Notes: generated by a model from the letters alone, not told the origin. DNA of 64,000 nucleotides from Sphingomonas sanguinis NBRC 13937 (GCF_001591005.1 NZ_BCTY01000001.1:62001-126000), one strand, 5' to 3'. Counted from the stretch's first letter, positions 1 through 9,411 are shown. Numbers and translations: made by a program.

Positions 1-748
1 CGATCCGGGTCCAGTGGACACCAGCCAGTGCCTTTTCGAAGTTGAAGACGGCCGCCGCGCGCGCCTCGGCATTCTGCTCGCCCGCCAACGTCAGCATCTT
101 GGCGAGATAGGCCTGATAGGCGGTGCGTACGCTCGCCAGCTTGGCGTCGTCCTTCAGATAATAATCGCGGTCAGGCAGGCCCAGGCCGCTCTGGCCGAAG
201 CTGGGGATATAGGTATCTGGGGCCTTGTCGTCCTGGCCGATATAGACGCCGAAGGGCGAGCCGACGCCTTGACGCTGGAGCTTGGCCATTTCGATGGCCA
301 GTGCGTCCCGGTCCTTGGTCGCGCGCAGCTGCTCCAGCCAGGGCTTGACCGGGGTCACGCCCTTTGCGTTGACGGCGGCCTCGTCCATGAAGCTGGCGTA
401 GAAGTCACCGGCCTTGTTGCCGGGCTGCTTCGTGGCTTCGTCCAGGATCGTGCGGGTCTGCTCCAGCGAGCGGTCCTGCAGGACGTGGAACATGCCATAG
501 GAGGAACGGTCGGCGGGGATCGTCGTCGCCTTGTACCAGGTGCCGTTCGCATAATCGAAGAAATCGTCGCCCGGCTTCACCGCCGTGTCGCGGCCCGCCA
601 TGTCGAAGCCGAAATCGCCGATTTCCGGACCATTCTTGGCGTTGGGCTTGACCGGGGCGACGGCGGCCTTGTCGACGGGGTTCTTCGTCTGGGCAACGAC
701 AGGGGAAATGGCGGTCGTGAGGAGGGCGGCGATCAGCAGAGAGCGCAT
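1..748 (-). CDS. M13 family metallopeptidase (PepO/neprilysin-like), C-terminus cut by window edge
   Basis: Reads leftward from an ATG at 748 and runs off position 1, so about 249 N-terminal residues are visible. It begins with a short hydrophobic signal segment ending near VVAQT, so a secreted or periplasmic enzyme is expected. The motif GDDFFDYANGTW (about residues 65-76) and the later GLGLPDRDYYL stretch are hallmarks of the M13 N-terminal domain, which caps the catalytic chamber. The HExxH zinc site and the C-terminal catalytic domain lie outside the window, so activity cannot be judged. Family members cleave short peptides in the periplasm. The frame is uninterrupted through the visible part. 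Confidence 0.9.
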   Translation of the reverse strand, partial: MRSLLIAALLTTAISPVVAQTKNPVDKAAVAPVKPNAKNGPEIGDFGFDMAGRDTAVKPGDDFFDYANGTWYKATTIPADRSSYGMFHVLQDRSLEQTRTILDEATKQPGNKAGDFYASFMDEAAVNAKGVTPVKPWLEQLRATKDRDALAIEMAKLQRQGVGSPFGVYIGQDDKAPDTYIPSFGQSGLGLPDRDYYLKDDAKLASVRTAYQAYLAKMLTLAGEQNAEARAAAVFNFEKALAGVHWTRI

Positions 749-843
749 CTGAATTCCCAAAAAGGATTGTGATAGCGCTGTTGTAGCGAGACGATACGCC
801 TAGTCAAACCGTTAGAAAGACACGCCAAACCGAGATACCGCTA

Positions 844-1419
844 TCAAATTGCGGGCGATCTCCGACGGTTGCGCCATTTGCGGGCAATCCATACCCGCCA
901 GCCCAGGGCCGATGCCAGATAGCCCACCACCGCGCATCCGGCAGTCAGGACGCACAGGCCCAGGCCAAAGGCAGGCCCCTGCTCCCACAACCAGTGAAAG
1001 GCGCTCAACGCCCATTGCAGCCAGCCCGTCGCGGCCTCTGCCACCGGCTGGGTGTTGATCGGCGTCTCGCTGCGCAGCAGGAAGGTGCCGATGCGATAGG
1101 CGATCAGCCACAAAAGCGGCGTGGTCAGCGGATTGGTGATGAAGGTCGTCAGCGCCGCGACCGGAACATTGGCGCGAAACGGCAGGGCAAAGACCGCCGC
1201 GATGGCGATCTGCGCGACCGGAAACAGGAACCCGGCCACGACACCCAGCGCAACGCCGCGCGGCACCGAGCGCCGCGTAAAGCGCCACAGCTCGGGCGCA
1301 AGCACGCGGTGCGCTACCGGCCGGAGCAGCCGGTTGTTCTCCATCGAATCGCGGGTCGGCATGTTGCGGCGGACCCAGGCCATGGAACGGCCCCACATGG
1401 TGGGCACGGCCGAAGCCAT
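844..1419 (-). CDS. DUF2062 domain-containing small membrane protein
   Basis: 191 residues. The N-terminal region is basic (WVRRNMPTRDSMENN) and is followed by hydrophobic segments of the type found in DUF2062 proteins, with FLFPVAQIAIAAVFALPFRAN and a central ITNPLTTP motif. The family has two or three membrane segments and no assigned biochemical role. The ATG at 1419 overlaps the smpB stop by one base (TGATG), implying translational coupling. A second Met seven residues in (MWGRS) is an alternative start. Confidence 0.8.
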   Translation of the reverse strand: MASAVPTMWGRSMAWVRRNMPTRDSMENNRLLRPVAHRVLAPELWRFTRRSVPRGVALGVVAGFLFPVAQIAIAAVFALPFRANVPVAALTTFITNPLTTPLLWLIAYRIGTFLLRSETPINTQPVAEAATGWLQWALSAFHWLWEQGPAFGLGLCVLTAGCAVVGYLASALGWRVWIARKWRNRRRSPAI

Positions 1420-1898
1420 CAGCCGCGGTCGCGCAGGATGCGGCCCTGCTCGCGCTTCCAGTCGCGTTCCTTGATCGAATCGCGCTTGTCGTGCGCTTTC
1501 TTGCCCTTCGCCAATGCCAGCTCCACCTTCGCGCGACCGCGCGAGTTGAAATAGATCATCAGTGGCACCAGGGTCATGCCCTCGCGCGCCACCGCACCGT
1601 GGAGCTTGTTTATTTCGCGCTCATGAAGGAGCAATTTACGCGGCCGCTTCGCCTCGTGATTGAAGCGGTTGCCATGGCTGAATTCCGGCACGTTGGAATT
1701 GACCAGCCACACCTCTTCGCCGCGCACCTCGGCGTAGGACTCCGCGATCGATCCCTCGCCGAAGCGAAGCGATTTCACCTCGGTCCCGGTCAGGGCGATA
1801 CCAGCCTCATAGGTGGTCTCGATGGCATAATCGAAGCGGGCGCGCCGGTTCTCGGCGACGATCTTCTTCTTGTCGAACGTTTGGGGTTTCGGGCGCAT
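1419..1898 (-). CDS. smpB: SsrA-binding protein SmpB
   Basis: 159 residues, the normal SmpB length. SmpB binds tmRNA and delivers it to stalled ribosomes for trans-translation. The start [11 protein letters not shown] was chosen because the open frame upstream of it is low-complexity and unlike the family. Conserved blocks include [35 protein letters not shown] and the basic C-terminal tail ending [17 protein letters not shown], which enters the mRNA channel. The frame continues directly into the DUF2062 gene through a TGATG overlap. Confidence 0.96.
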   Translation of the reverse strand: MRPKPQTFDKKKIVAENRRARFDYAIETTYEAGIALTGTEVKSLRFGEGSIAESYAEVRGEEVWLVNSNVPEFSHGNRFNHEAKRPRKLLLHEREINKLHGAVAREGMTLVPLMIYFNSRGRAKVELALAKGKKAHDKRDSIKERDWKREQGRILRDRG

Positions 1899-2022
1899 GG
1901 ACGGGCCGATGTAGGCGCTTGGAGCCCGCGTGAAAAGCCGGTCGCGACGGTCTGTCCCGTTTCCGGGCGCGAGCGGCGATGCAACGGTGGTCAAGCGGGC
2001 CGCGCTGTCGCATGGCCAAGCC

Positions 2023-2934
2023 ATGGGCAACACACGGAATCATCCCGTCTTCGCACGGTGGATCGGCGGTCTGGCCGCGGGGCTTTGCGTCGCGACGGCC
2101 AGTGCTTGCGGCGGCGGCGGTGGGGGCGAAGACCCCGCCCCCATCATTTCGCCAACACCCTCGCCGCAGCCCTCTGCTTCGCCCAGCCCGACCGGCAGCG
2201 CCAGCAACTGGTGGCGACCGGCCCGCGCGACCAGTTGGCAGTGGCAGCTCAGCGGGACACTCAACACCCGCTACGACGTCGCGGTCTATGATATCGACCT
2301 GTTCACCACCGATGCCGCCACCATCGCGGCGCTGCACGGGCAGGGTCGCCGGGTCGTCTGCTATTTTTCGGCGGGCAGTTCGGAAAAGGGGCGGCCCGAC
2401 GATGCGCTGATCCCCAGTTCGGATCGCGGCAAGGTGCTGAGCGGTTGGCCCGACGAACGCTGGCTGAAGACCGATTCGGCGACGGTGCGAAAGGTGATGG
2501 CCGCCCGGCTCGATCTCGCGCGGGCCAAGGGCTGCGATGCGGTCGAGCCGGACAATGTCGACGGCTATGCCAATGACAACGGCTTGGGCCTGACCGCCGC
2601 GATGCAGCTCGACTATAACCGTTTCCTGGCGAGCGAGGCCCATGCCCGGGGGCTGGGCGTCGGACTGAAGAATGACACCGACCAGCTCGCGCTGCTCCAG
2701 CCTGCGTTCGACTTCGCGATCAACGAACAATGCCATGAATATGACGAATGCGGCGGCTATGCGGTGTTCCTCGACGCGGGCAAGCCGGTGTTCGTCGCCG
2801 AATATGCCGACCGCTATCGCACCAACAGTAATGGCGCACGCGACGCGATGTGCGCCGCCTCTCGCCAGCAGGGTCTTCGCACGCTGGTCCTGCCGCTGGC
2901 ACTGGACGACAGCTATCGCTTCGCCTGCGATTAA
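2023..2934 (+). CDS. Endo-alpha-1,4-polygalactosaminidase-like (GH114) lipoprotein
   Basis: 303 residues from the ATG at 2023; a longer in-frame start upstream lacks signal-peptide character. A hydrophobic segment ending TASAC is a likely lipobox, followed by a glycine run and a Pro/Ser/Thr-rich linker (about residues 45-62). The TIM-barrel-like domain carries typical GH114 blocks: [47 protein letters not shown] and GLKNDTDQ. Family members cleave alpha-1,4-linked galactosamine polymers or related exopolysaccharide. Surface anchoring on the cell envelope is inferred from the lipobox. Confidence 0.85.
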   Translation: MGNTRNHPVFARWIGGLAAGLCVATASACGGGGGGEDPAPIISPTPSPQPSASPSPTGSASNWWRPARATSWQWQLSGTLNTRYDVAVYDIDLFTTDAATIAALHGQGRRVVCYFSAGSSEKGRPDDALIPSSDRGKVLSGWPDERWLKTDSATVRKVMAARLDLARAKGCDAVEPDNVDGYANDNGLGLTAAMQLDYNRFLASEAHARGLGVGLKNDTDQLALLQPAFDFAINEQCHEYDECGGYAVFLDAGKPVFVAEYADRYRTNSNGARDAMCAASRQQGLRTLVLPLALDDSYRFACD

Positions 2935-3256
2935 TGCCTGCGCGGACCGCCGAGCGGGATCTTGAGGCGGATCATCGCCCGGTTGCTAGAGAAGCTGCCG
3001 ACCCCGGCCTGCTCGACCTCGGCGGATAGCGTGCCGACACCGGAAATGTCGGTGCGGGCCTTGGGCAGCGTGAAGGGGCGCGAATAGTCCGGGATGGTGC
3101 CGATGCGATCGGCGTCGGAGGATCGGCCGCACACCACCACATCGTCACCATTATCGCTGGGCGGGCAGCGACGTGTGGTAGGCGCGCGGCGGGGCGCGGG
3201 AAGTACGGGCCCGGCACCGCACCGGCTTGCAAGGCCATCAACACCACCGTCCACAT
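2931..3256 (-). pseudogene. Small secreted VVCGR-type protein gene interrupted by an apparent 1-base frameshift
   Basis: An ATG at 3256 begins a signal-peptide-like segment (MWTVVLMALQAGAVPGP) that is lost in a meaningless frame. The adjacent frame continues with CPPSDNGDDVVVCGR, then IPDYSRPF, then a C-terminal AMIRLKIPLG strand. I recall this layout from short Sphingomonas secreted proteins of about 110 residues. Adding one C to the minus-strand C4 run (3191-3194) would join the two halves into a single protein of about 108 residues. This may be a real inactivation or a homopolymer base-call error. The 3' end overlaps the GH114-like gene by a few bases, convergently. Confidence 0.6.
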
Positions 3257-3325
3257 GGGCCGCCGCTCCCTTACGCCATCGACGAAGCGATGCTGACGCA
3301 GGAATGCGGCGGAAACGCGGCCGGG

Positions 3326-4225
3326 TCAGATCAGTCCGGCATGGGCCAGGGCAGCGTCGACCTGGGCCCGCGCCGCCTCGGACGGCCAGGTCATCGGCAG
3401 GCGCACGCCTTGCGGGAAATGCGGCAGGATGCGGCTGAGCGCGTACTTCACCGGGCCCGGCGACGCATCGACGAACATCGCCTCGTGCAGCGGGAACAGG
3501 CGGTCGTGCAGCTCCAGCGCACGCGCCATCTCGCCCGCCGCGCACGCTGCTTGGAACTCGGCACACAAGCGCGGCGCAACATTGGCCGTTACCGAGATAC
3601 ACCCCACCCCGCCCATCGCATTGAAGGCGAGCGCCAGATCGTCATTTCCCGAGAGCTGACAGAAATCCGGGCCCAGCGCTCCGCGATGATGCGACACCCG
3701 CGCCAACGCACCGCTGGCATCCTTGACGCCGACAAAGACCTTGGGCGCGGCCTGCACCACACGGATCAGCGTCGCAGGCTGGATATCGGTCACGGTCCGG
3801 CCGGGCACGTTGTAGAGTACGATCGGCAGCGGCGCGTTCTTCGCCAGTTCGGCGAAGTGAAGGGCGATGCCCTCCTGGCTCGGCCGATTGTAATAGGGCG
3901 GCACCATCAGCGCGGCGTCGGCGCCCGCTTCCTGCGCGGCCTTCAGGTTCTCGATCGCGACGATCGTGTCGTTCGAGCCTGCGCCCGCGATCACCGGCAC
4001 CCTACCCCGCGCCTGGTCGACGCAGATGCGGACGACATGGAAATGCTCGTCCTTGGGCATGGTCGCCGCCTCGCCCGTCGTCCCGCACGCGACCAGCGCG
4101 GTCGAGCCCTCGGCGATCTGCCATTCGACGAAATCGCGGAATTTCGCTTCGTCGAACGCTCCGCCGACATGACCGTCCTGATCGTCGAACGGCGTCACGA
4201 GCGCCGGTATGGACCCTGAAAACAT
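3326..4225 (-). CDS. dapA: 4-hydroxy-tetrahydrodipicolinate synthase
   Basis: 299 residues, full DapA length. It condenses pyruvate with aspartate semialdehyde in the first committed step of lysine and meso-diaminopimelate synthesis, in the cytosol. Visible catalytic elements are the CGTTGE motif with Thr49/Thr50, Tyr138 in VLYNVPGRT, Arg143, and the Schiff-base Lys168 in VFVGVKDASG. It lies head-to-head with the lytic transglycosylase gene, so a cell-wall precursor gene and a cell-wall remodelling gene share an 80-bp upstream region. A paralogous family member without a DAP role lies at 29424-30338. Confidence 0.95.
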   Translation of the reverse strand: MFSGSIPALVTPFDDQDGHVGGAFDEAKFRDFVEWQIAEGSTALVACGTTGEAATMPKDEHFHVVRICVDQARGRVPVIAGAGSNDTIVAIENLKAAQEAGADAALMVPPYYNRPSQEGIALHFAELAKNAPLPIVLYNVPGRTVTDIQPATLIRVVQAAPKVFVGVKDASGALARVSHHRGALGPDFCQLSGNDDLALAFNAMGGVGCISVTANVAPRLCAEFQAACAAGEMARALELHDRLFPLHEAMFVDASPGPVKYALSRILPHFPQGVRLPMTWPSEAARAQVDAALAHAGLI

Positions 4226-4265
4226 GAGAGGAAATGCGCTCCTGCTGCGCCGAATGGGACACTTT

Positions 4266-4280
4266 GTTCAGGACATGTAC
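4266..4280. promoter_or_regulatory. LexA-box-like sequence in the dapA/transglycosylase divergent promoter
   Basis: GTTC-N7-GTAC differs by one base from the alphaproteobacterial LexA consensus GTTC-N7-GTTC. It lies between the two divergent start codons, 26 bases before the transglycosylase ATG. A single near-match is weak evidence. Confidence 0.2.
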
Positions 4281-4305
4281 GGGTAGAGTCCCTATTCTGT
4301 CCACC

Positions 4306-6312
4306 ATGATGGCATTAACGAAGGCGGGGGCGCTCCTCGCGACATTGGCGGGATCGATGGTCTCGCCGGGCGGGCAGGACCAGCTCGACCGGTATCGCAC
4401 CCAGATGGCGAATATGAGCCCGAACCAGAGCACGGCGGTCATGCCGTCTGCGGCCGACGGCGCGATCGCCGCCGCACTGGCCCAGTGGCGCGCGCTGCAA
4501 CAGACCGATGCGCTGCCCTTCGACAGCTATGCCGGGTTCCTGATGGCGCATCCCGGCTGGCCCGGTGAAGCGGGCATTCGCCGCGCCGCCGAGCGGCAGG
4601 CGGCGAACTTCACCGCCGCGCCGTCCAGCATCGTGTCCTATTTCCGCCGCTTCCCGCCCCAATCGGCGACGGGCGGCGTGGCCTATGCCCGAGCGCTGCT
4701 GGCCACCGGAGCGCCGGGCGAAGCGGCGCAGGCCGCGCGCACCGCATGGCGGCGGGGCACGCTGTCGCCGACCGACGAGGCGCTGGTGATGACCAGCTTC
4801 GCCTCGGCGCTGACGCCGGAGGATCATGATGCGCGCATGGATGCGTTGCTCTGGTCGGGACAGACCAGCGCGGCCGCGCGCCAGCTCGGTTATACCAGCG
4901 CAGCACGGCGGCCGGTCTTCGCCGCCCGGCTTGCCTTCCGCACCAAGTCGGCCGATGCCGCCAGCCTCTCGGCCTCGACCGCCGAGCTTTATGCCAATGA
5001 TGCGGGCTATGTCGCCGACCGGGCCCTGTGGCTGCGCGATACGGGCGACAGCCTGACCGCGCGCTCCTGGCTGGCGCGCAGTCGCCAGCTGTCGGTGCGA
5101 CCGGGCAATGTCGAGAAATTCTACGAAGCGCTGCTGGTCAATGCCCGTGCGGCCTCGGCTGACGGACAGCTCCAGACCGCCTACGACATCGCGCGGCAGG
5201 TCGACGATGCCTATCCGGCGGGGACCGATGTCTCGACCAAGCCCTATGGCGAGCGCGACGACTATACCAGCCTGGTATGGCTGGCCGGGCAGACCGCGAT
5301 GAAGCTGGCCCGGCCCGCCGATGCGATGACGCTGTTCGACCGTTACGGCCGCGGCAGCCAATCGCCGCAGACGCGCGCCAAGGGCTTTTACTGGGCGGGT
5401 CGCGCGGCGGAAGCGGCCGGGCGGTCGCTCGAAGCGTCGGGCTATTACAACCGCGCCGCGCAATATCGCGACCAATTCTATGGTCAGCTGGCACTGGAGC
5501 GGACCGGCCGTCCGCTGGTCGCGCCGCCCGCCATTGCCGCGACCAATGTCGCGCCCACCGCCCGCGCCGCCTTCGACGCGCGCGAGACGGTGCGCGCCGC
5601 CAAGTTCCTGGGCCAGATCGGCCAGTGGCAGGACCAGACCGCCTTCGTCCGCCAGATCGCGGCGGATGCGCAGAGCGAGACCGACCATCTGCTCGCCGCC
5701 GACCTGTCACGTACGATCAACCGACCCGATCTGGCGGTGATGGTCGGGCGCAGCGCCATGCAGAACGGGCTGACCGACTATTCGGCCGCCGGTTTCCCCA
5801 CCGTGCCCGTGCCCGCAGGCTATGAGCAAAGCTGGACGATCATCCACGCCATCGCCCGCCAGGAGAGCCAGTTCGACCGCGCCGCCGTCAGCCATGCCGG
5901 GGCGCGGGGCCTGATGCAGCTGATGCCCGCCACCGCCGCCGAACAGTCGGGCAAGATCGGACTTGCCTATTCGCCCGCATCACTGACCGCCGATCCGAGC
6001 CTGTCGATCCAGCTTGGTGCCAGCTATTTCGAGCGAATCCGCAATAATTTCGGCAGCTATCCCCTGGCCATCGCGGCCTATAATGCGGGCGGCGGCAATG
6101 TGAACAAATGGCTACGTGCCAATGGCGATCCGCGCACCGGTACGGTCGATATCGTCGACTGGATCGAGGCCATTCCCTATGCCGAGACGCGCAATTACGT
6201 CCAGCGGGTGCTGGAAAATGCGGTCGTCTATGACCTGATGAACCCGGCCCGTGCCACCAGCCGGGGGCCGACGCCGCTCAGCTGGTATCTCGGCAAGTCA
6301 CGGCCGGGTTGA
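4306..6312 (+). CDS. Lytic transglycosylase domain-containing protein (Slt-like)
   Basis: About 668 residues from the ATG at 4306; the next codon pair gives an alternative ATG at 4309. A hydrophobic N-terminal segment indicates export. The middle is an alpha-helical superhelical (TPR-like) domain. The C-terminal SLT domain contains AIARQESQFD with the catalytic Glu, AGARGLMQLMPATA, AYNAGGGNVNKWL and ETRNYVQRVLEN. Such enzymes cleave the MurNAc-GlcNAc bond in peptidoglycan, giving 1,6-anhydro ends. It precedes greB by 30 bases on the same strand. Confidence 0.93.
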   Translation: MMALTKAGALLATLAGSMVSPGGQDQLDRYRTQMANMSPNQSTAVMPSAADGAIAAALAQWRALQQTDALPFDSYAGFLMAHPGWPGEAGIRRAAERQAANFTAAPSSIVSYFRRFPPQSATGGVAYARALLATGAPGEAAQAARTAWRRGTLSPTDEALVMTSFASALTPEDHDARMDALLWSGQTSAAARQLGYTSAARRPVFAARLAFRTKSADAASLSASTAELYANDAGYVADRALWLRDTGDSLTARSWLARSRQLSVRPGNVEKFYEALLVNARAASADGQLQTAYDIARQVDDAYPAGTDVSTKPYGERDDYTSLVWLAGQTAMKLARPADAMTLFDRYGRGSQSPQTRAKGFYWAGRAAEAAGRSLEASGYYNRAAQYRDQFYGQLALERTGRPLVAPPAIAATNVAPTARAAFDARETVRAAKFLGQIGQWQDQTAFVRQIAADAQSETDHLLAADLSRTINRPDLAVMVGRSAMQNGLTDYSAAGFPTVPVPAGYEQSWTIIHAIARQESQFDRAAVSHAGARGLMQLMPATAAEQSGKIGLAYSPASLTADPSLSIQLGASYFERIRNNFGSYPLAIAAYNAGGGNVNKWLRANGDPRTGTVDIVDWIEAIPYAETRNYVQRVLENAVVYDLMNPARATSRGPTPLSWYLGKSRPG

Positions 6313-6342
6313 TCGCGGGCGTAGGCGCGATAGAGCGGCGGG

Positions 6343-6825
6343 ATGGACCGTCCCAACTATATCACGCCAGCGGGTTACGCCGCGCTTCGTCAGGAATATG
6401 AGGCGCTGTTCGCGGTCGAGCGGCCTAAGCTGGTCGACACGATTGCCTGGGCGGCGGGCAATGGCGACCGGTCGGAAAATGGCGACTATATCTATGGTCG
6501 CAAGCGCCTGCGTGAAATCGACCGGCGGCTGGGCTGGCTGTCCAAGCGGATGAAGGCTGCCAAGGTCATCGATCCCGCCCGGCAGGAGGATCGCAGCAAG
6601 GTGTGGTTCGGCGCGACCGTCACCATCGCCGACGAGGACGACAACGAACGCGTGCTGACGCTGGTCGGCGATGACGAAGCCGATGCGGGCCAGGGCCGGG
6701 TGGGCTGGAACGCGCCGCTGGTCCGGGCGCTGCGGGGCGCTGCGGTCGGCGACCTGCGGCGCGTGACGCTGCCTGCGGGGGAGCGGGAATATGAGGTAAC
6801 GGCGATTACCTATCCCGATCCATAA
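6343..6825 (+). CDS. greB: Transcription elongation factor GreB
   Basis: 160 residues. GreB enters the RNA polymerase secondary channel and stimulates cleavage of backtracked transcripts. The N-terminal part (about 1-80) forms the coiled-coil finger with GDRSENGDYIYGRKRLREIDRR, including the acidic tip (D/E residues). The C-terminal FKBP-like domain ends GEREYEVTAITYP. The Y-G-R-K-R-L-R-E-I-D pattern favours GreB over GreA. Confidence 0.92.
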   Translation: MDRPNYITPAGYAALRQEYEALFAVERPKLVDTIAWAAGNGDRSENGDYIYGRKRLREIDRRLGWLSKRMKAAKVIDPARQEDRSKVWFGATVTIADEDDNERVLTLVGDDEADAGQGRVGWNAPLVRALRGAAVGDLRRVTLPAGEREYEVTAITYPDP

Positions 6826-6938
6826 GCGCATCTGCAACGGATCGTTTCGCATCCGGTTCTTGCTGCCGTTCAGGCCGGTGGCAAAATGCTGACCAAGGAA
6901 GCGCGATCGTCGCGGCCCTTCGTCACCGAGTATTCGCC

Positions 6939-7319
6939 ATGCCCATTCCCGCCCGCTTCTCCGCCCCGCTTCTGTCCCTGTTCCGCGCTGTGTTCGGCCT
7001 GATGTTCCTGGCGCATGGCGTGTCGAAATTCTTCGCCATCCCGCCCTTTCCCATGCCGCTCAATCCGCTGCTGACGGTTGCGGGTGTGCTGGAGCTGGTA
7101 GGCGGTGGCCTGTTGTCCATCGGCCTGTTCACCCGGCCGGTGGCCTTCCTTCTCTCGGGGCAGATGGCGGTTGCCTATTTCATGGCCCATGCGCCCCAGG
7201 GCTTCCTGCCGCTCGCCAATGGGGGCGAGGCGGCGATCCTCTATTGCTTCGCCTTCCTGTATCTGGCGGCGGCCGGTGGTGGATCGATCGGGGTCGATGC
7301 AATGCGCCGTGGCAGCTGA
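6939..7319 (+). CDS. DoxX family membrane protein
   Basis: 126 residues with four predicted transmembrane segments. The first contains FRAVFGLMFLAHGVSKFF, the second NPLLTVAGVLELVGGGLL, and two hydrophobic segments follow, with PQGFLPLANGGEAAILYCF. These are the standard DoxX motifs. Members are small inner-membrane proteins, often linked to redox or oxidative-stress functions, and no precise reaction can be assigned. The NYN gene follows after 26 bases and may be co-transcribed. Confidence 0.88.
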   Translation: MPIPARFSAPLLSLFRAVFGLMFLAHGVSKFFAIPPFPMPLNPLLTVAGVLELVGGGLLSIGLFTRPVAFLLSGQMAVAYFMAHAPQGFLPLANGGEAAILYCFAFLYLAAAGGGSIGVDAMRRGS

Positions 7320-7345
7320 CCCTGCGCTCTGATAGGCAGGGCGTC

Positions 7346-8128
7346 ATGAACGCCCTGACCCGCAACATTGCGCTGCTCATCGATGCCGACAATGCCCAGT
7401 CGGCCGCCATCGACCCCGTGCTGACCGTCCTGGCGGAGCTGGGCACGGTCAATGTGCGCCGGGCCTATGGCAACTGGTCCAAGCCCGGCCTGAAGGGTTG
7501 GCGCGACGTCATGGTCAAGCACGGGATCGAGCCGCAGCAGCAGTTCGACCTGACCAAGGGCAAGAATGCCACCGATATGAAGATGACCATCGACGCGATG
7601 GACCTTCTGTTCCGGGGGCGGATCGACGGGTTCGGCATCATGTCGTCGGACAGCGACTTCATGCCGCTGGCCACCCGCATCCGGCAGGACGGCTTCCCCG
7701 TATATGGCTTCGGCAATTCCCGCACGCCGGAGGCCTTCAAGCAGGCGTGCAGCCGCTTCATCGATGTCGGCGCGCTGATCAACGAAACACCCCGACCCGA
7801 ACGCGCCAGTGGCAAGCCTACTCCCGCCGACGTGCCGCTGGCCGATTCGCTGCCGCCCTCGATCGAACAGTCCAAGCGGACGGCGGGCACGCCGCGCCCG
7901 ATCGACGACGAACTGCTCAAGCTGCTGGTCGATGCCTATAATTCGGTCAAGCGCGACGAACGCGGCTTTGCCAGCCTGTCGGCGATGGGTCAACTGGCGG
8001 GCAATCGTTCCAGCTTCGACACACGCAACTACGGCTTCAAGCGGCTGTCCGACCTGATCGAGGCGGTGCCGAACTTCCAGACCGAACGGCGCGAGGACGG
8101 CCGGACCTTCGTGAAGCGGGTGCGGTAA
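7346..8128 (+). CDS. NYN domain (LabA/DUF88) protein with C-terminal OST-HTH/LOTUS domain
   Basis: 260 residues from the ATG at 7346. The NYN PIN-like nuclease domain occupies about residues 5-150 and has the acidic set expected for metal-dependent RNA cleavage: Asp13/Asp15 in LLIDADNAQ, Asp77 in KNATDMKM, and Asp102/Asp104 in MSSDSDFMPLA. A proline/serine-rich linker follows. The last 70 residues (LLKLLVDAYNSV through RTFVKRVR) match the OST-HTH/LOTUS fold, an RNA-binding winged helix. A role in RNA turnover is likely but unproven. It is convergent with the histidine kinase, 21 bases apart. Confidence 0.88.
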   Translation: MNALTRNIALLIDADNAQSAAIDPVLTVLAELGTVNVRRAYGNWSKPGLKGWRDVMVKHGIEPQQQFDLTKGKNATDMKMTIDAMDLLFRGRIDGFGIMSSDSDFMPLATRIRQDGFPVYGFGNSRTPEAFKQACSRFIDVGALINETPRPERASGKPTPADVPLADSLPPSIEQSKRTAGTPRPIDDELLKLLVDAYNSVKRDERGFASLSAMGQLAGNRSSFDTRNYGFKRLSDLIEAVPNFQTERREDGRTFVKRVR

Positions 8129-8149
8129 CGATGCCCCCGAGGGGCAACG

Positions 8150-9334
8150 TTAATCCCTCGGGTCCGGCATGGTCAGCGTCGCACAGGTCCCGGGCTCCGC
8201 ATTCTCGAATCGCACCTCGCCGCGGAGCTGCCGCGCAAGGCTCGAGATCATCCGCATGCCCAGGCTGTGGCGCGAGGCCGCCTTCATGTCGAAATTGGCG
8301 GGCATTCCCTTGCCCTCGTCGCGCACCGACAGGATGATATGGCCGTCGCGGGCATGCAGCGACACATGGATCGTCCCGCCCTCTTCGCCATAAGCATATT
8401 TGATCGCGTTGGTCAGCAGTTCGGTCAGCATAAGGCCGATCGGAATGGCGGTATCGGCGTTCATCTCGATCGCCTCGATATCGCACTGCACCTGATGCTG
8501 CTGCGACTGTTCGGCTAGCTGCTCTGCAATACCGCAAGCCAGATCGTCCAGCGACACCATGCCGACCCGCTCGCTGCGCCACAGCCGATCGTGCGTCTGC
8601 GCGATGGCTGCGATCCGCGCCTGCGCATCGTTGAGCATGCGTAGAACGCGAGGATCGTCGTCCTCCTGCTTCTGAAGGTTGAGCATGGCCGACACCAGCG
8701 CCAGGCTGTTCTTCACCCGGTGGCTGGCCTCGCGGGTCAGCAATTGCTGATGCTCGACCGCCTCGGCCAGGCGGCGCTCCGCCTCCTGACGTTCGATCGC
8801 GACGCCGATCAGGTTGGCAAAACCCTGCATGAAGGCGAGGTCGGCCTCCTCGAACCGCCCTTCGTCGGGACTATCGACTTCCAGCACGCCATAACGCTGG
8901 CCGGACGCCTCGACGAGCACATTGATCGCACGGCGGATCTTGTGATCGGCCATGAACTGCGGCGTGCGAAACCGCTCTTCCTGGTCGAGATGGTTGGAGA
9001 TGACCCCCTGCCCGGTCTGGAGCGCGAACCCGGCCGGGGAGCCCAAATCGGTGCGCATCTCGGTCGAACCGACCACGCCCGGCCCCCAGCCGACCCCGGT
9101 GCGGACCAGCAGCGTTTCGCGTTCCGGCTTATATTCCAGGAACTTGCAGAAAGAAGATCGCATCCCTTCTGCGCATAATTCGGTTGCCCGCTGCAGCATG
9201 GGATCGAGATCGCGAGCGCGCAGCGCCTCGATGCCAAAGGCGGCAAGGACCGATTGCTGGCGAAGCCGGTAATGCAACTGTCCTGCGCTGGCGACCTCCT
9301 GATCGTCACCCTGCGCCTGTTCCACCACCGCCAT
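8150..9334 (-). CDS. GAF domain sensor histidine kinase (HisKA_2 type)
   Basis: 394 residues, no membrane segment. A GAF sensor domain spans about residues 30-185. The phospho-acceptor His205 lies in REASHRVKNSLALVSAMLNLQ, the HisKA_2 signature. An HATPase domain follows, with N-box Asn309 in ELLTNAIKYAYG and G-box DEGKGMP. In alphaproteobacteria this kinase class often feeds PhyR/general-stress or light/redox pathways. No response regulator is adjacent, so the partner is unknown. It is likely cytosolic and ligand-responsive through the GAF domain. Confidence 0.9.
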   Translation of the reverse strand: MAVVEQAQGDDQEVASAGQLHYRLRQQSVLAAFGIEALRARDLDPMLQRATELCAEGMRSSFCKFLEYKPERETLLVRTGVGWGPGVVGSTEMRTDLGSPAGFALQTGQGVISNHLDQEERFRTPQFMADHKIRRAINVLVEASGQRYGVLEVDSPDEGRFEEADLAFMQGFANLIGVAIERQEAERRLAEAVEHQQLLTREASHRVKNSLALVSAMLNLQKQEDDDPRVLRMLNDAQARIAAIAQTHDRLWRSERVGMVSLDDLACGIAEQLAEQSQQHQVQCDIEAIEMNADTAIPIGLMLTELLTNAIKYAYGEEGGTIHVSLHARDGHIILSVRDEGKGMPANFDMKAASRHSLGMRMISSLARQLRGEVRFENAEPGTCATLTMPDPRD

Positions 9335-9411
9335 TCCCGCTCGAACCCCTTATTTCTCTTGTTGCGATAACGAATAAATTGGGATTTCGCCGCATTCTTT
9401 TAAACCCAGGA

